This document shows, piece by piece, positions 53,701-61,804 of a DNA stretch of 64,000 nt; positions within the stretch are counted from its first letter, which is position 1; each line of letters begins with the position of its first letter. Made by a program: the position numbers and the translations under genes. The notes beneath the pieces are model-generated. The model worked only from the letters and a program-made list of their open reading frames with translations, was not told the origin of the DNA and ran no database searches. This DNA comes from CAWDVH01 sp963805705 (GTDB taxonomy: Bacteria; Actinomycetota; Actinomycetes; Streptosporangiales; Streptosporangiaceae), in assembly GCA_963805705.1 (NCBI GenBank), contig CAWDVH010000001.1, positions 868,001-932,000 of the forward strand, given 5' to 3'.

Positions 53701-54243
53701 CTTTCGGCAGGCTCCGGGGATCACGTTGGGAGTCAGCGACGTGGTGCGGGCCGCCGTCGAGGCCTGGGCGCTAGCCGCCGGGGCCTGCGACTGCGGCGAG
53801 GCGAGCCGGATGTTGACGTCCGGGATGACTTCCTTGACGCCGGGCTGCGAGCGCAGCCGCGCCGCCTCGGCCTTGGACACCGTGGCCGCGAACGCGTTGA
53901 CCAGCCGGTAGGACTTAACGTGCGTGGCGTGGACCTGCTTGAGCTCCGACATCATGGGCGCCTGCTGGCCGGCGATCGCGGCCGAGCGGTTCGCGGCGGC
54001 CATAGTGCCCGCCCGGACCACCGCGGGCTGGCTCTTCATGAGCACGATGACGTGATCGGTCACGTTCTGGGACAGCTGAGCGGCGAGCGCCGGGGTCATT
54101 GGCTGAAGTGCCGCGCTCGGCGAGGCCGTCGCGGTCGTCGCCGCTGAGGCTGCCACCGACTGCCCGAGAATCAGGACAGGTACGGTCGCCGCGGCGGCCA
54201 GTAGAGAGGCAGATCTCAGTCTTGACGTGCGCCGTGGGCGCAT
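50743..54243 (-). CDS. Large secreted S8-like serine peptidase
   Basis: 1166 residues. Signal peptide (MRPRRTSRLRS..., core AAAATVPVLILGQSVAASA), inhibitor-I9-like propeptide (about 60-140, VIVLMKSQP), then a subtilase-like domain: Asp224 (AWIADGID), a H-G-T-H-like segment altered to Q275-G-H-H (GQGHHVYN), Asp378 (STGDAGS) where subtilisin has the oxyanion Asn, and Ser481 (SGGTSQSSP). Long beta-rich C-terminal regions follow (about 550-1166), with cell-surface-type repeats. ATG 54243 is chosen (CAGGA 7 nt upstream); ATG 54276 is possible. A TTGACA at 54402-54407 may be the -35. Activity is uncertain because of the altered His position. Confidence 0.88.
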   Translation of the reverse strand: MRPRRTSRLRSASLLAAAATVPVLILGQSVAASAATTATASPSAALQPMTPALAAQLSQNVTDHVIVLMKSQPAVVRAGTMAAANRSAAIAGQQAPMMSELKQVHATHVKSYRLVNAFAATVSKAEAARLRSQPGVKEVIPDVNIRLASPQSQAPAASAQASTAARTTSLTPNVIPGACRKNGKALLDPEGLQTTNTASDNPHAKTARSLGITGAGVKVAWIADGIDPNNVNFLRNPANPASSAFSDYQDFSGDGPNAPTSGDEAFLDANTIAGQGHHVYNVSGFSAQAGTNPCNIRIEGVAPGASLVGLKVFSEFSLTTESNFLQAINYAVQTDHVNVINESFDSTPFPDVTSLDATKQFDDAAVAAGVVVTVSTGDAGSTNTIGSPATDPKVISAGASTDLRFYAQTNYAAARYFATTGWLNDNISSLSSGGFIEDGGTVSLVAPGEASFASCEASPNFAGCINLLGQPSDIEESGGTSQSSPFIAGAAALVIQAYEKTHGGAAPTPALVKQILTSTATDLGTPAVEQGSGLLNSYKAVLLAESIHKAHHVGNTLLLSKNRLNAIGTTGSTHSWPVTVTNTGARTQVVHLRGRTFGPDQNVQTGHATLNDATSNQFDGFQGLPNNYQVFHFRVRPGANRLDASIAYPAAAGSGNNARVRLILIDPRGRFAAHSLPQGVGNFGNSDVRAPVAGTWTGVIFGIVAADGGTNGTIPWRVATQRFVPFGAVSPRTIVLRPGRSRTVVVRAATPARPGDAAGSIVLTSSRGGVDRFVGVERNSIPVTLRSVVNVARGGAFRGVLTGGNGRPPGQGQIAYYEFHVRPGVKDVTANVSLTNDPTNPVGAYLISPSGDIRGYGQNFLETGFTTGKLSLTPGLALTANTLHPAAGNWTLIVDFANPVAGNEVSQPFTGNIRFNNVSASAAGLPDSASTRLAAGTPVTVPVKITNNGAAPEDFFIDPRLNTIASMTLITQFGTIDSGMPLPPVGEPQWLVPSETSSVSVASSASVPIQFDFGPNTGDPDLSSAPPGPGSLCSTSPSGSYTSGGTVATGLWGALPSECGPYPAGGAPAATANMVMSVAAKAFDPAVTSASGDFWQVAVNAAAPFSPVVINPGQSAVINVTITPSGAAGTVVRGSLYVDVFTGDIPPYGQTAGNELAVFPYKYKIK

Positions 54244-54567
54244 CGCCAGTCCTGCGTGCTCGCATGCTCGCCTCATCCTTGAGGGCGGCCGGTTTGGCCG
54301 CGCAGTGAGCGGGTCCTAGCGCACCGAATGATCACCGGGGCACACGGGACTCGACGTGATACACAGACGGACGCTAGCAGGAATGGCCGATGCTGAGAAT
54401 TTGTCAATATGTAACTATTAGATAACGGAAGATCTTCGCCGGCATCGTGGCTGCTAAAAGCAGATGCTGGTTGACATTTCCTAGGCTTCGCATGAAGCCT
54501 GAATGCCACGCACGGCAGAGCGCCGTCAGCGCCCGGGAACGCAAAAGCCGCACAGAGCCCTGAACGG
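54244..54567. other. Promoter region of the secreted peptidase, 324 bp
   Basis: It contains an AT-rich stretch (about 54397-54430) with a perfect TTGACA on the minus strand (54407-54402); the -10 after it is weak. The rest holds no coding signal. The right part carries the end of the GH9 transcript. Confidence 0.45.
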
Positions 54568-56754
54568 TCAGGGGCGCGGCGTGGGCCGGGCCTGCCGAGC
54601 CGCCGCATCTTGCCAGGAGAACGCGAGCGGCGTCAGCGCCGTCAGGTCAATGGCTGGCTCCACTGTCGAGTACGACTGGACATTGTCGGCAAAGACCGCA
54701 TGATGGCCGGTGAACGCTGAGTACGGCACGCCGGCCGCACCATTGGCGACGCAGGCTCGCATATTGGGAACGGTCCCGGTGGCCGCGAACGAATTCGGCC
54801 CCTCCACTGCTGCCCCGGCGAGCACCGGGGGCTTCCCGTCATGCGACCCGACCAGGTTGGTGATCTGATGCTGCATGCAGTCGGGGAAGATCGTCCCGTC
54901 GCCCACGATCAGCGAGACCCCCCAGGCATTGGCGCCCAGGATGTCGTCCAGCCAGCGCTGCGCCAGCCGGGCGAAGACAGGCCGACCGACCAGGGCGTCA
55001 TACTCATTCGCCATAACCGACAGGCCCGCCCCGTGAGTCGTCGTGTCATATTGATCCCAGGCAAAGCCGAAGCCAAAGGGGTCGCGCGCCGCGATGCGGC
55101 GCGCCTTGTCGATCTGGGCCCGTAGATTGCCGAGAAGCTGGGCCCTGGTGACGGCCAGGCCGGCGGCATGATGACGGCCGATGGCCAGGTATAGCTCGTA
55201 ATCGGCCAGGGCGCTGACGTTGTAGAGGTTCAGCGTGTCCGAGGTGGCGTTGCGCCCGTGCACCCACTGGGCGGCCCACCGGGCGGCGTCGGCCAGGTAA
55301 GCGCCGGCCGAGCGCACCGGCAGCCCGGCGGGCAGCCGCGCCGGCCGGCCCGCCGCGGCCAGGGCGAGCGAGAGCTCGGTCGCACCGAGCATCATGTCGT
55401 CGCGCCAGGTTGTCTCGCCATAGAAGTCGAACGGGATCGTAGTCAGCAGCTGGCCCTGCCAGTGCGTGCCGGCCAGCGAGTAGACGGTCTCGGCCGACCG
55501 CAGGCACCGGTTCGCGTAGGCCGGATCTGAGGCCCGGAATGCCCGGTAGCAGAGCGCGAAGTCCGCGGTCAGGCGGCCGGCCAGATTCGGGCTGATCGCA
55601 GCACCCGGCGGGCCGGCCCGGAAGACGGGCGGATGGCGGATGTACTTGTAGCGGGGGTTCGAGCCCCGGTAGCGGTCGTCCGCTTGCGGCAGCCGCCAGA
55701 TGTCATGATCGCCGAAGTAGCGGTTGTTCGCTTCGCCGGTACCGACCTGGTAATACAGCGTCCTGGTCCGCTCATTCCACATCCGCTGCAGGAAGTTCAG
55801 GCCGAACCTGGCCTCGCCGGCGAAGCTGGCCTGCCCGCCGCGGCCCATCTGGCGCGGGAAGGAGATCATGCCCTGCAGCAGCATCGCCTCGGTGTAGCTG
55901 GTCGTCTGGACGAAGTGCAGGTAGTCGCCAGCGTCGAACCAGCCGCCGGACGCGTTGATCCGTACGCCCGTCGCGTACCTGGCCAGGCTGCCCTTGAAGT
56001 CACCATCCCCGTTCACCCGCGGTGTCCGGTAGGTCATCGCATGCTCATCGGCGAGATGGCCGGGAGCTGTGCGCAGCGCCGTCTTGATGAAGTCAGACCC
56101 GTCACGCTCGTTCTGGTAGAAGGAGAGAGCGTTCGCCAGGGGCCTGGCATACAACCGGGCCGCGGGGCCGATCTCGAACCAGGGCGAGGTGACCGAGGGG
56201 CTGGCGGCCAGGCCGAGCCGGTACCGGCCCGGCCGGGCCGCGGCGAACGGCACGGCCCACACCCACCCATACCGCTTGCTCCACGAGCCGAGGTCATGCC
56301 GGGCGGTTCCGGACGCGGCGACCACGCACCCGCCGGCGCCCGGTGGGCCGCCCGCCGTCATTCGTGACCCGGCCGCTGATCTCTGCCGCGATCGTGCGCG
56401 GACCAGCACCCAGCGGATACCGTCCGGCTGGCCGGACCTGGTCATGATCTCGGCGCGCTTAGGCGCGGCCGTCGGATAGCCGACCTGGTCGACCCGGATC
56501 ACAGCAGTGGGCGGCGGCACTGCGGCGGCCTGCCGTCCGGACCCGGCGACCGGCATGCTGACCTGCAGCGGCTGGCCGCAGATGGCGCGTGCGACGGCCG
56601 CCGCGGAACCCGGCGCCGCGGAGCCCGGCGCCGCCGAACTCGCCGCCGCGGAACCCGGCGCAACGAGCCCAGCCACCGTCAGGCTGACCACGGTAGCCGC
56701 CGCGGGAACGGCGAGCGAGCGGAAGGCGGTGACCCTATCCCGGCAGCCCATCAC
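54568..56754 (-). CDS. Glycoside hydrolase family 9 (endoglucanase-like), secreted
   Basis: About 728 residues. Signal peptide (core LAVPAAATVVSLTVAGLVA), an Ala/Pro/Gly/Ser linker from 15-bp repeats, an N-terminal Ig-like (CelD-type) domain ('IRVDQVGYPTAAPKRAEI'), and the GH9 (alpha/alpha)6 barrel. The metal/nucleophile Asp pair is at D274 and D277 (GGWFDAGDYLHF); the general acid is E699 ('YSTVEPAIDLTA'). It should cut beta-1,4-glucans outside the cell. GTG 56754 or ATG 56751 begins; the ribosome site is weak. No cellulose-binding module is visible at the C-terminus. Confidence 0.9.
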   Translation of the reverse strand: MMGCRDRVTAFRSLAVPAAATVVSLTVAGLVAPGSAAASSAAPGSAAPGSAAAVARAICGQPLQVSMPVAGSGRQAAAVPPPTAVIRVDQVGYPTAAPKRAEIMTRSGQPDGIRWVLVRARSRQRSAAGSRMTAGGPPGAGGCVVAASGTARHDLGSWSKRYGWVWAVPFAAARPGRYRLGLAASPSVTSPWFEIGPAARLYARPLANALSFYQNERDGSDFIKTALRTAPGHLADEHAMTYRTPRVNGDGDFKGSLARYATGVRINASGGWFDAGDYLHFVQTTSYTEAMLLQGMISFPRQMGRGGQASFAGEARFGLNFLQRMWNERTRTLYYQVGTGEANNRYFGDHDIWRLPQADDRYRGSNPRYKYIRHPPVFRAGPPGAAISPNLAGRLTADFALCYRAFRASDPAYANRCLRSAETVYSLAGTHWQGQLLTTIPFDFYGETTWRDDMMLGATELSLALAAAGRPARLPAGLPVRSAGAYLADAARWAAQWVHGRNATSDTLNLYNVSALADYELYLAIGRHHAAGLAVTRAQLLGNLRAQIDKARRIAARDPFGFGFAWDQYDTTTHGAGLSVMANEYDALVGRPVFARLAQRWLDDILGANAWGVSLIVGDGTIFPDCMQHQITNLVGSHDGKPPVLAGAAVEGPNSFAATGTVPNMRACVANGAAGVPYSAFTGHHAVFADNVQSYSTVEPAIDLTALTPLAFSWQDAAARQARPTPRP
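56599..56661. repeat. 15-bp repeats in the GH9 linker
   Basis: About four units of the GCCGCGGAACCCGGC type, in frame, encode the Ala-Pro-Gly-Ser-Ala linker after the signal peptide. Confidence 0.8.
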
Positions 56755-56902
56755 GAAAGGCTAGTTCAGGGCGGCCAAGGCCACAATGGCGATCCTGGTC
56801 ACAATGGCGATCGGGTCCACCGTGCGCCGCCGTAGCCTGCGGATCCGCGGCGTTCGTGAGAGCGTGGCTAGGCACGGATCACGGAAAGGCGGTTCATCCA
56901 CC

Positions 56903-57439
56903 ATGCGGTACGCGGCGCTCCTGCGGGGCATCAATGTCGGCGGTAACAAGAAGATCTCCATGGCCGAGCTGCGCAAGCTGCTGGATCGCCTCGGGTACAG
57001 CGACGTGGCCACGTACCTGCAAAGCGGTAATGCCGTGTTCACTAGCCCGCAGCAGCCCGCGTCCGCGCTCGTGCGCACCATCGGCGAGGCCATCGCGGCC
57101 GAGTTCGGCATGGATGTCAAGGTGGTGATCCGCACGGCCGGCGAGCTGGCCAGTGTTCAGGGCCGCAATCCGCTTCCCGGCGAGCCGGAGAACCCCTCCC
57201 GGTTCTTCGTCGCCTTCCTGTCTGCAGTGCCTGAGCCGAAACGCGTCAGCGAGATCGCGGCGCAGTCTTTCGGCGCGGACAGGATCTGGGTCAGCGGCAG
57301 CGAGGCGTTCCTGTGGTGCCCGGCCGGTGCGGCGGACACGCTGCTGACCAACAGTGTCATCGAGAAACGCCTCGGGGTATCGGCCACCTCCCGCAACTGG
57401 AACACGGTGAACAAGCTGGTGAGCCTCACCAGCGCATGA
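56903..57439 (+). CDS. DUF1697 family protein
   Basis: 178 residues, the normal DUF1697 length. Conserved start 'MRYAALLRGINVGGNKKISMAELRKLLDRLGYSDVATYLQSGN' and end 'SRNWNTVNKLVSL'. The fold is alpha/beta; function unknown. ATG 56903 is preferred over earlier in-frame codons because conservation starts there. Its stop overlaps the next start (ATGA at 57436-57439), so the two form an operon. Confidence 0.93.
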   Translation: MRYAALLRGINVGGNKKISMAELRKLLDRLGYSDVATYLQSGNAVFTSPQQPASALVRTIGEAIAAEFGMDVKVVIRTAGELASVQGRNPLPGEPENPSRFFVAFLSAVPEPKRVSEIAAQSFGADRIWVSGSEAFLWCPAGAADTLLTNSVIEKRLGVSATSRNWNTVNKLVSLTSA

Positions 57440-58581
57440 CGATGCCGACCCGCGGCTGGTGTGATCCGAGCTTCGCAGCCGTCAGCGACCAGTTCGCCGC
57501 GAACTTCGCCGACCGGGGCGAGACCGGCGCGGCGGCCTGCGTGTCCGTGCACGGGACGGTGGTAGCCGACCTCTGGGGCGGCTGGCGTGACTCCGGGCAG
57601 CATCAGCCATGGCAGCGGGACACGCTGGTCAACGTGTTTTCAGTCGGCAAGGGCATGATCGCGGTCGCCACCGCCCGGCTCATCGGGCAAGGACAGCTTG
57701 ATCCCGACGCGGCCGTCGCCCGTTACTGGCCGCAGTTCGCGGCCAGCGGCAAGGCTGACGTCACCGTCCGTCAGCTGCTCAGCCACCAAGCGGGCCTGCC
57801 CGCGTTCAGGCGTCAGATGCCAGCGGGCAGCATGCTCGACTGGACGATCATGACCTCGGCACTGGCCGCGGAGTCGCCGTGGTGGCCGCCAGGCCAGCAG
57901 CACGGCTATCACGTGAACACCTTCGGCTTCCTGGCGGGAGAGCTGATCAGGCGCATCACCGGGCTGACGCCTGGCACCATGCTGCGGCGTAAGATCGCGG
58001 GTCCGCTGGGGGCTGACGTGCACATCGGGCTAGGCAGCGCCGAACATGGCCGGGTGGCGGAGTTCCTGTGGCCCCGGCTGCAGGCCGACCCTGGCCGGGC
58101 AGAGATCTCGCCAGACCGGCTGATGACCTATCACGCCTATTTCAACCCCCCCGGCCTCTCGGGTGCCGGAGTGGTGAACACCCCCGCCTGGCGGATCGCG
58201 GAGGTACCGTCGGCCAACGCGCACGCGACCGCGGCCGGCGTGGCCCGGATCTATGCGGCGCTGGCGGAAGGCGGTGCCGTAGACGGCGTCCGGATAGTCG
58301 ACTCCGCCGCCCTGATCGCCGCCACCGAAGAACAGGTTTACGGTCACGACCTCGTCCTACAGCGGCCGACGCGGTTCGGGCTCGGATTCCAGCTCACCCA
58401 CCCGGAGCGGCAGCTCGGCCGCGGTCCGATGGCATTCGGGCACTACGGAGCGGGCGGATCGGTCGGCATGTGCGATCCGGAAGCCGGGATCGCGCTCGGC
58501 TACGTCACCAGCCAGATGGGGCCGCGCTGGCAGAATCCCAGGAATAGGGCCCTGATCGACGCCGTCTACGACTGCCTGTAG
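57436..58581 (+). CDS. Beta-lactamase/class-C-like serine hydrolase
   Basis: 381 residues. Serine S69 in the SxxK motif (S69-V-G-K72), Tyr/Asn in 'YHVNTFGF', and the third motif 'HYGAGGSVG' near the end. It is a penicillin-binding-protein-like esterase/peptidase of the type common in soil actinomycetes; there is no signal peptide, so it is probably cytoplasmic and more likely an esterase than an antibiotic-resistance enzyme. It is coupled to DUF1697. Confidence 0.9.
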   Translation: MTMPTRGWCDPSFAAVSDQFAANFADRGETGAAACVSVHGTVVADLWGGWRDSGQHQPWQRDTLVNVFSVGKGMIAVATARLIGQGQLDPDAAVARYWPQFAASGKADVTVRQLLSHQAGLPAFRRQMPAGSMLDWTIMTSALAAESPWWPPGQQHGYHVNTFGFLAGELIRRITGLTPGTMLRRKIAGPLGADVHIGLGSAEHGRVAEFLWPRLQADPGRAEISPDRLMTYHAYFNPPGLSGAGVVNTPAWRIAEVPSANAHATAAGVARIYAALAEGGAVDGVRIVDSAALIAATEEQVYGHDLVLQRPTRFGLGFQLTHPERQLGRGPMAFGHYGAGGSVGMCDPEAGIALGYVTSQMGPRWQNPRNRALIDAVYDCL

Positions 58582-58600
58582 GAGGTCCCTGCGGCTGGCG

Positions 58601-58632
58601 AGGATCCAGGCCAGCAAGGATCCAGGCCAGCA
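58601..58632. repeat. Two 16-bp repeats next to the ArfB stop
   Basis: AGGATCCAGGCCAGCA twice in tandem (58601-58616, 58617-58632), just downstream of the leftward ArfB stop (58636-58638), in the convergent spacer. Confidence 0.85.
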
Positions 58633-58635
58633 AGG

Positions 58636-59061
58636 TCAGTCGTCGGTGGACCGGCGCAGGCGCTTGGTCTGCGACCGCCGCTGCTTATCCCCCAGCCTGC
58701 GCTCCCTGGCCGCCCGGCTCGGCCTGGTCGGCCGCCGCGGCGGTCGCGGCGGCACGGTCGCCTCGGTCAGCAGCGCTGACAGGCGCCCCGCGGCCGCCTC
58801 CCGGTTGCGCAGCTGCGAGCGATACTCCGACGCGGTCACCGTGATCACCCCATCGGTCAGCCTGGCCGCCAGCGCCCGCATCGCCCGCTCCTTGCGAACC
58901 GGCCCCAGCGCCTCGGAGGCGGCCAGGTCGTACGACAGCTCGACGCGGCTGTCGGTGGTGTTCACCGACTGCCCGCCGGGGCCCGGTGATCTGGAAAACC
59001 GCCAGGACAGCTCATCGGGCGGTATCACCACCCCGCGGACTCTGACCTCCAGGCTGGTCAC
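58636..59061 (-). CDS. arfB: Alternative ribosome-rescue factor / peptidyl-tRNA hydrolase (ArfB)
   Basis: 141 residues. The GGQ motif at G29-G30-Q31 (SPGPGGQSVNTTDSRVEL) hydrolyses peptidyl-tRNA. A long basic C-terminal tail (RPPRRPTRPSRAARERRLGDKQRRSQTKRLRR) enters the empty mRNA channel. ArfB frees ribosomes stalled on mRNA lacking a stop codon. The GTG at 59061 is the start. Confidence 0.93.
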   Translation of the reverse strand: MTSLEVRVRGVVIPPDELSWRFSRSPGPGGQSVNTTDSRVELSYDLAASEALGPVRKERAMRALAARLTDGVITVTASEYRSQLRNREAAAGRLSALLTEATVPPRPPRRPTRPSRAARERRLGDKQRRSQTKRLRRSTDD

Positions 59062-59256
59062 GGCAGGACGATCTGCGGCGCCAGATAAGGAACGCCATCC
59101 TGGCTATGACTTCTATCTCCCGTCACGTCACCTGCCTATCACGCGAGTCAACGGAAAAACGCTGGGCCACACGGCCGCCCTGTGCTCGCGCTCCGGCGGT
59201 AGGGTAAACGCGGTCGCGCGGCCAGTGCGCGCTGCGGCATCGAGGGGAGCCAGCCG

Positions 59257-59898
59257 ATGAGTCAGCCCAGGACGGCCGCTTTCCTGGCGGCCGGGCAATC
59301 GGCGGTGACGCTGCTCGGCGATCCGGCGGTCGCAGCGGCCTGGGATGAGCCCAGCGCTCTCGCGGAGCTGAAGGTGAGCGGGCTGGCTGGTCACCTGGCC
59401 CGGCAGATTCTCGCCGTTCCTGGCGTGCTGGCGCAGGACATGCCGCAGGAGGACCCCGTTTCGCTGGCCGATCATTACTCTCGGGCCCGCTGGCGGGGCG
59501 CCGGGCTCGACGACGAGGCGAACGTGAGCATCCGCGCCGATAGCGAGAGCGAGGCAGCCGACGGCCCGGCGGCCCTGGCGGCACGGGCCGGGGCGGAGCT
59601 GGAACAGCTGCGCCGGGCGCTGCCCGCGGAGCCGGACGACCGGACAGCTCACCTGCCCTGGGGCCCGTGGTCGCTCGGGCTGGACGATTTCCTCCTGACC
59701 CGGATGCTCGAGATCGCGGTGCACTCGGACGACCTGGCGTACAGCACCGGCGTCCCCACGCCCGAGCTGCCACCTGACGTCATCGAGCCGGTGCTCACCT
59801 TGCTGCTGGAGCTGGCGGTCGGCAGGCACGGGCCGACGGCGATACTGCGGGCCCTGAGCCGCTCCGAGCGGGCGCCGGCCACCATCGCCGCGTTCTGA
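59257..59898 (+). CDS. Maleylpyruvate isomerase N-terminal (MDMPI/DinB-like) protein
   Basis: 213 residues. The N-terminal helical bundle carries 'LAELKVSGLAGHLARQIL' and 'TRMLEIAVHSDDLAYSTG' (His/Glu metal sites). This is the mycothiol-dependent family again, with a short C-terminal part. The substrate is unknown. ATG 59257 has a GAGGGGAGC ribosome site. It is probably a stand-alone detoxification-type enzyme. Confidence 0.85.
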   Translation: MSQPRTAAFLAAGQSAVTLLGDPAVAAAWDEPSALAELKVSGLAGHLARQILAVPGVLAQDMPQEDPVSLADHYSRARWRGAGLDDEANVSIRADSESEAADGPAALAARAGAELEQLRRALPAEPDDRTAHLPWGPWSLGLDDFLLTRMLEIAVHSDDLAYSTGVPTPELPPDVIEPVLTLLLELAVGRHGPTAILRALSRSERAPATIAAF

Positions 59899-59940
59899 CG
59901 CCCGGCACAGTACAGGCACCCGGTTGGGCCGGCGCCCGGC

Positions 59941-59988
59941 AGCGCAGGCGGCTAGCAGTGCAGGCGGCCAAGCGGGCAGGCGGCTAGC
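59941..59988. repeat. Three 16-bp repeats including a stop codon
   Basis: Units 59941-59956, 59957-59972 and 59973-59988 (GCAGGCGGCTAGC core). The third unit contains the last codons and TAG of the leftward HD-domain gene (stop 59984-59986). Confidence 0.8.
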
Positions 59989-60571
59989 GGTGCTGACGCA
60001 TCCGGTCCCCGGCACAGCGCCTGGCCAGCCGCTGCAGGATCGGGCGGAAGTGATCGAAAGAGGGCGTCGGCGCCTCGGGATCCTTGGCCGCATCGTCCCA
60101 GCGGCGCACGCGGCACGCGGCGGCGGCGTACGGATTCACCTCGAATGTGGCCAGCTCGGCCGTTCCCCGCATCGGCCCGCCCTGGACGCCCAGAGTGTGG
60201 ACGGAGGCGGCCGACAGGCTGGCCGTGTAGCCGGGCACGGAGGCGCAGAGATAGCGCTTGGCGTCGACATGCAGCCGGACCGGCTCGGTCACTTCCTCGC
60301 CGAACCACCGGGACAGCCAGCCCGCGCCGGTCTCGGCGTGCCTGTTGCCCGTCGCGTTCGCCAGATCGTGCCCGGTGACGATCCCGGCGAAATGACCGAC
60401 GTCGTGCAGCAGCGCGGCGGCGATCAGGGCGTCGTCCGCGCCATCATGCTCGGCCAGCGCCGCCGCCTGCAGCATGTGCACGGCCTGGGTCACCGGCTCG
60501 CCGAGATAGCCCGCGGCTCCCTCGCTCGCGAACAGCTCGGCGATGGCTTCCACCGGGTCGTCGTTGCTCAT
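59984..60571 (-). CDS. HD-domain protein, PhnZ-like (mixed-valent di-iron oxygenase group)
   Basis: 195 residues. Iron ligands: H32 (QAVHMLQAA), H56-D57 (LLHDVGH), H60, and later His and Asp in 'RHAETGAGWL' and 'HVDAKRYLC'. The pattern 'YLGEPVTQ..HMLQAA' is close to PhnZ and related HD oxygenases that break phosphonate C-P bonds, but no phosphonate genes are nearby, so substrate and even oxygenase activity are uncertain. GAGGACC is the ribosome site. The stop overlaps a 16-bp repeat. Confidence 0.82.
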   Translation of the reverse strand: MSNDDPVEAIAELFASEGAAGYLGEPVTQAVHMLQAAALAEHDGADDALIAAALLHDVGHFAGIVTGHDLANATGNRHAETGAGWLSRWFGEEVTEPVRLHVDAKRYLCASVPGYTASLSAASVHTLGVQGGPMRGTAELATFEVNPYAAAACRVRRWDDAAKDPEAPTPSFDHFRPILQRLARRCAGDRMRQHR

Positions 60572-60651
60572 GTCGCGGTCCTCTTGGCCTGGGCATTCTT
60601 AGTCGGCGTCGTGCCACTCCCAGCGTGGACCGGCCGATCCGGGCCCCGCAA

Positions 60652-60700
60652 CGCCAGGCGGCGAGTGTTCTCCTGTCCGACGAGCACTCGGCCGCTGGCG
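60652..60700. terminator. Imperfect inverted repeat after a GNAT gene
   Basis: 16-nt arms (60652-60667 and 60685-60700) with three mismatches, 17-nt loop, about 53 nt past the stop of the leftward GNAT gene. Probable terminator without T-tract. Confidence 0.4.
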
Positions 60701-60752
60701 TTCATCCGATGAGCACGCCTCGCTCGCTGCAATATTCCGACTTCGCGACCGG

Positions 60753-61631
60753 CTAGTTACAATCTGCTACATCGCCTCCGGGCGCGGGCAGGAAGCTGAG
60801 CTCTACCCGGTCCTCGACCGGGCGGTAGCCGAGGCGCTGGTAGAGGGCATTGCTCGTCGGGTTGGCCAGGTCGGTGAACAGCACTACATGCTCCGCGCCG
60901 GCCTCCAGCGCCGCCTGGCTGACGGCCACGGTGACCGCTCCCGCGTAGCCTCGCTCCCGCAGCTCCGGCGGCGTGTAGACCGGGCCGAGGCGAACGACGC
61001 CCGCAGCAGGCCGGGTGTTCCCGGCCATCGAGACCGCCTGCCCGCCGGCCTCCCAGAGAGTCAGGCCACCGTAGCTGAGCCGGTCGGCAATAACGCCAGG
61101 GATGCTGCCCGCCGGGTTGCCGACCTCGGCCGCGAAGGCCGCGGACCACGATTGGAGCAGATCATGGTCGGCAGCGGCCGCTACCCGTGCGGCCCCGGGC
61201 GAGGGCGGGACGGGGGGCACCAGTGCTGCCAGCCGGAAGAGGCGGGAGCGCCGGAACTGCTGGGCGCTGGCCCCGGTCAGATCGCGCCAGGCAGCCGCGA
61301 ACGCCGTCGCGTCGTCCTGTTCCGCATTGACGCCAGGCAGCTGCCTGGACCGGGCGGCGAGCTGCTCGGCCAGGGGCCGCGCGGAGTCCGGCGGCAGGCG
61401 CGTGAGCAAGGCCGGGTACGGCGGGGTGTGCAGGAAAGCGCTCAGGACGCCGCCAGCCTCCGGCCGCCACCAGCCGAACAGCGGCGGGGCCTGGCCGAAT
61501 GCCGAGCTGCCGCGTACGCGCAGGGTCTGGATCGCCGCGAGCTGAATGGTGTGCTGCACCGACCGTGACAGCAGGAAGTCACCGGCCGCGGCGACGAAAT
61601 CGCCGAGGTCATCGGTCAGCGTCCAGGCCAT
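60753..61631 (-). CDS. GNAT family acetyltransferase
   Basis: 292 residues. The C-terminal GNAT domain (about 195-285) includes 'VRLGPVYTPPELRERGYAGAVTVAVSQAALE' (acetyl-CoA pyrophosphate loop) and 'VVLFTDLANPTSNALYQRLGYRPVEDRVEL'. The N-terminal half is a degenerate second domain. The family is broad; substrate unknown. ATG 61631 has a GGGAG nearby. It runs alone. Confidence 0.88.
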   Translation of the reverse strand: MAWTLTDDLGDFVAAAGDFLLSRSVQHTIQLAAIQTLRVRGSSAFGQAPPLFGWWRPEAGGVLSAFLHTPPYPALLTRLPPDSARPLAEQLAARSRQLPGVNAEQDDATAFAAAWRDLTGASAQQFRRSRLFRLAALVPPVPPSPGAARVAAAADHDLLQSWSAAFAAEVGNPAGSIPGVIADRLSYGGLTLWEAGGQAVSMAGNTRPAAGVVRLGPVYTPPELRERGYAGAVTVAVSQAALEAGAEHVVLFTDLANPTSNALYQRLGYRPVEDRVELSFLPAPGGDVADCN

Positions 61632-61804
61632 GGCTCATGCTCCCGCTGACCTGCGCCGTGCCGCATCTTATTTTCGTCGCCCGCGTGGCTACGTGCGGTA
61701 ACTGCGCCGGGCGGCGTACTTCGTTGGTAGCGTCCCGAGCTGGAGGGTAGTCAGCCCGGACAGCGAGCGCGCTTCGGGCTCGCCTAGCCAGGAGGGGTGT
61801 CAGC

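Noticed and set aside
55653..55667. GGGGTTCGAGCCCC, which looks like a tRNA T-arm
   Set aside because: It lies inside the GH9 coding frame, and no acceptor, D or anticodon arm can be built around it.
54568..56754. Long plus-strand open frames opposite the GH9 and protease genes as real genes
   Set aside because: They are GC-skew shadows with Arg/Gly/Ala-rich composition, no ribosome site and no family motif.
57436..58581. Serine hydrolase as an antibiotic-resistance beta-lactamase
   Set aside because: No signal peptide and the motif set fits the wide class-C-like esterase group rather than a resistance enzyme.
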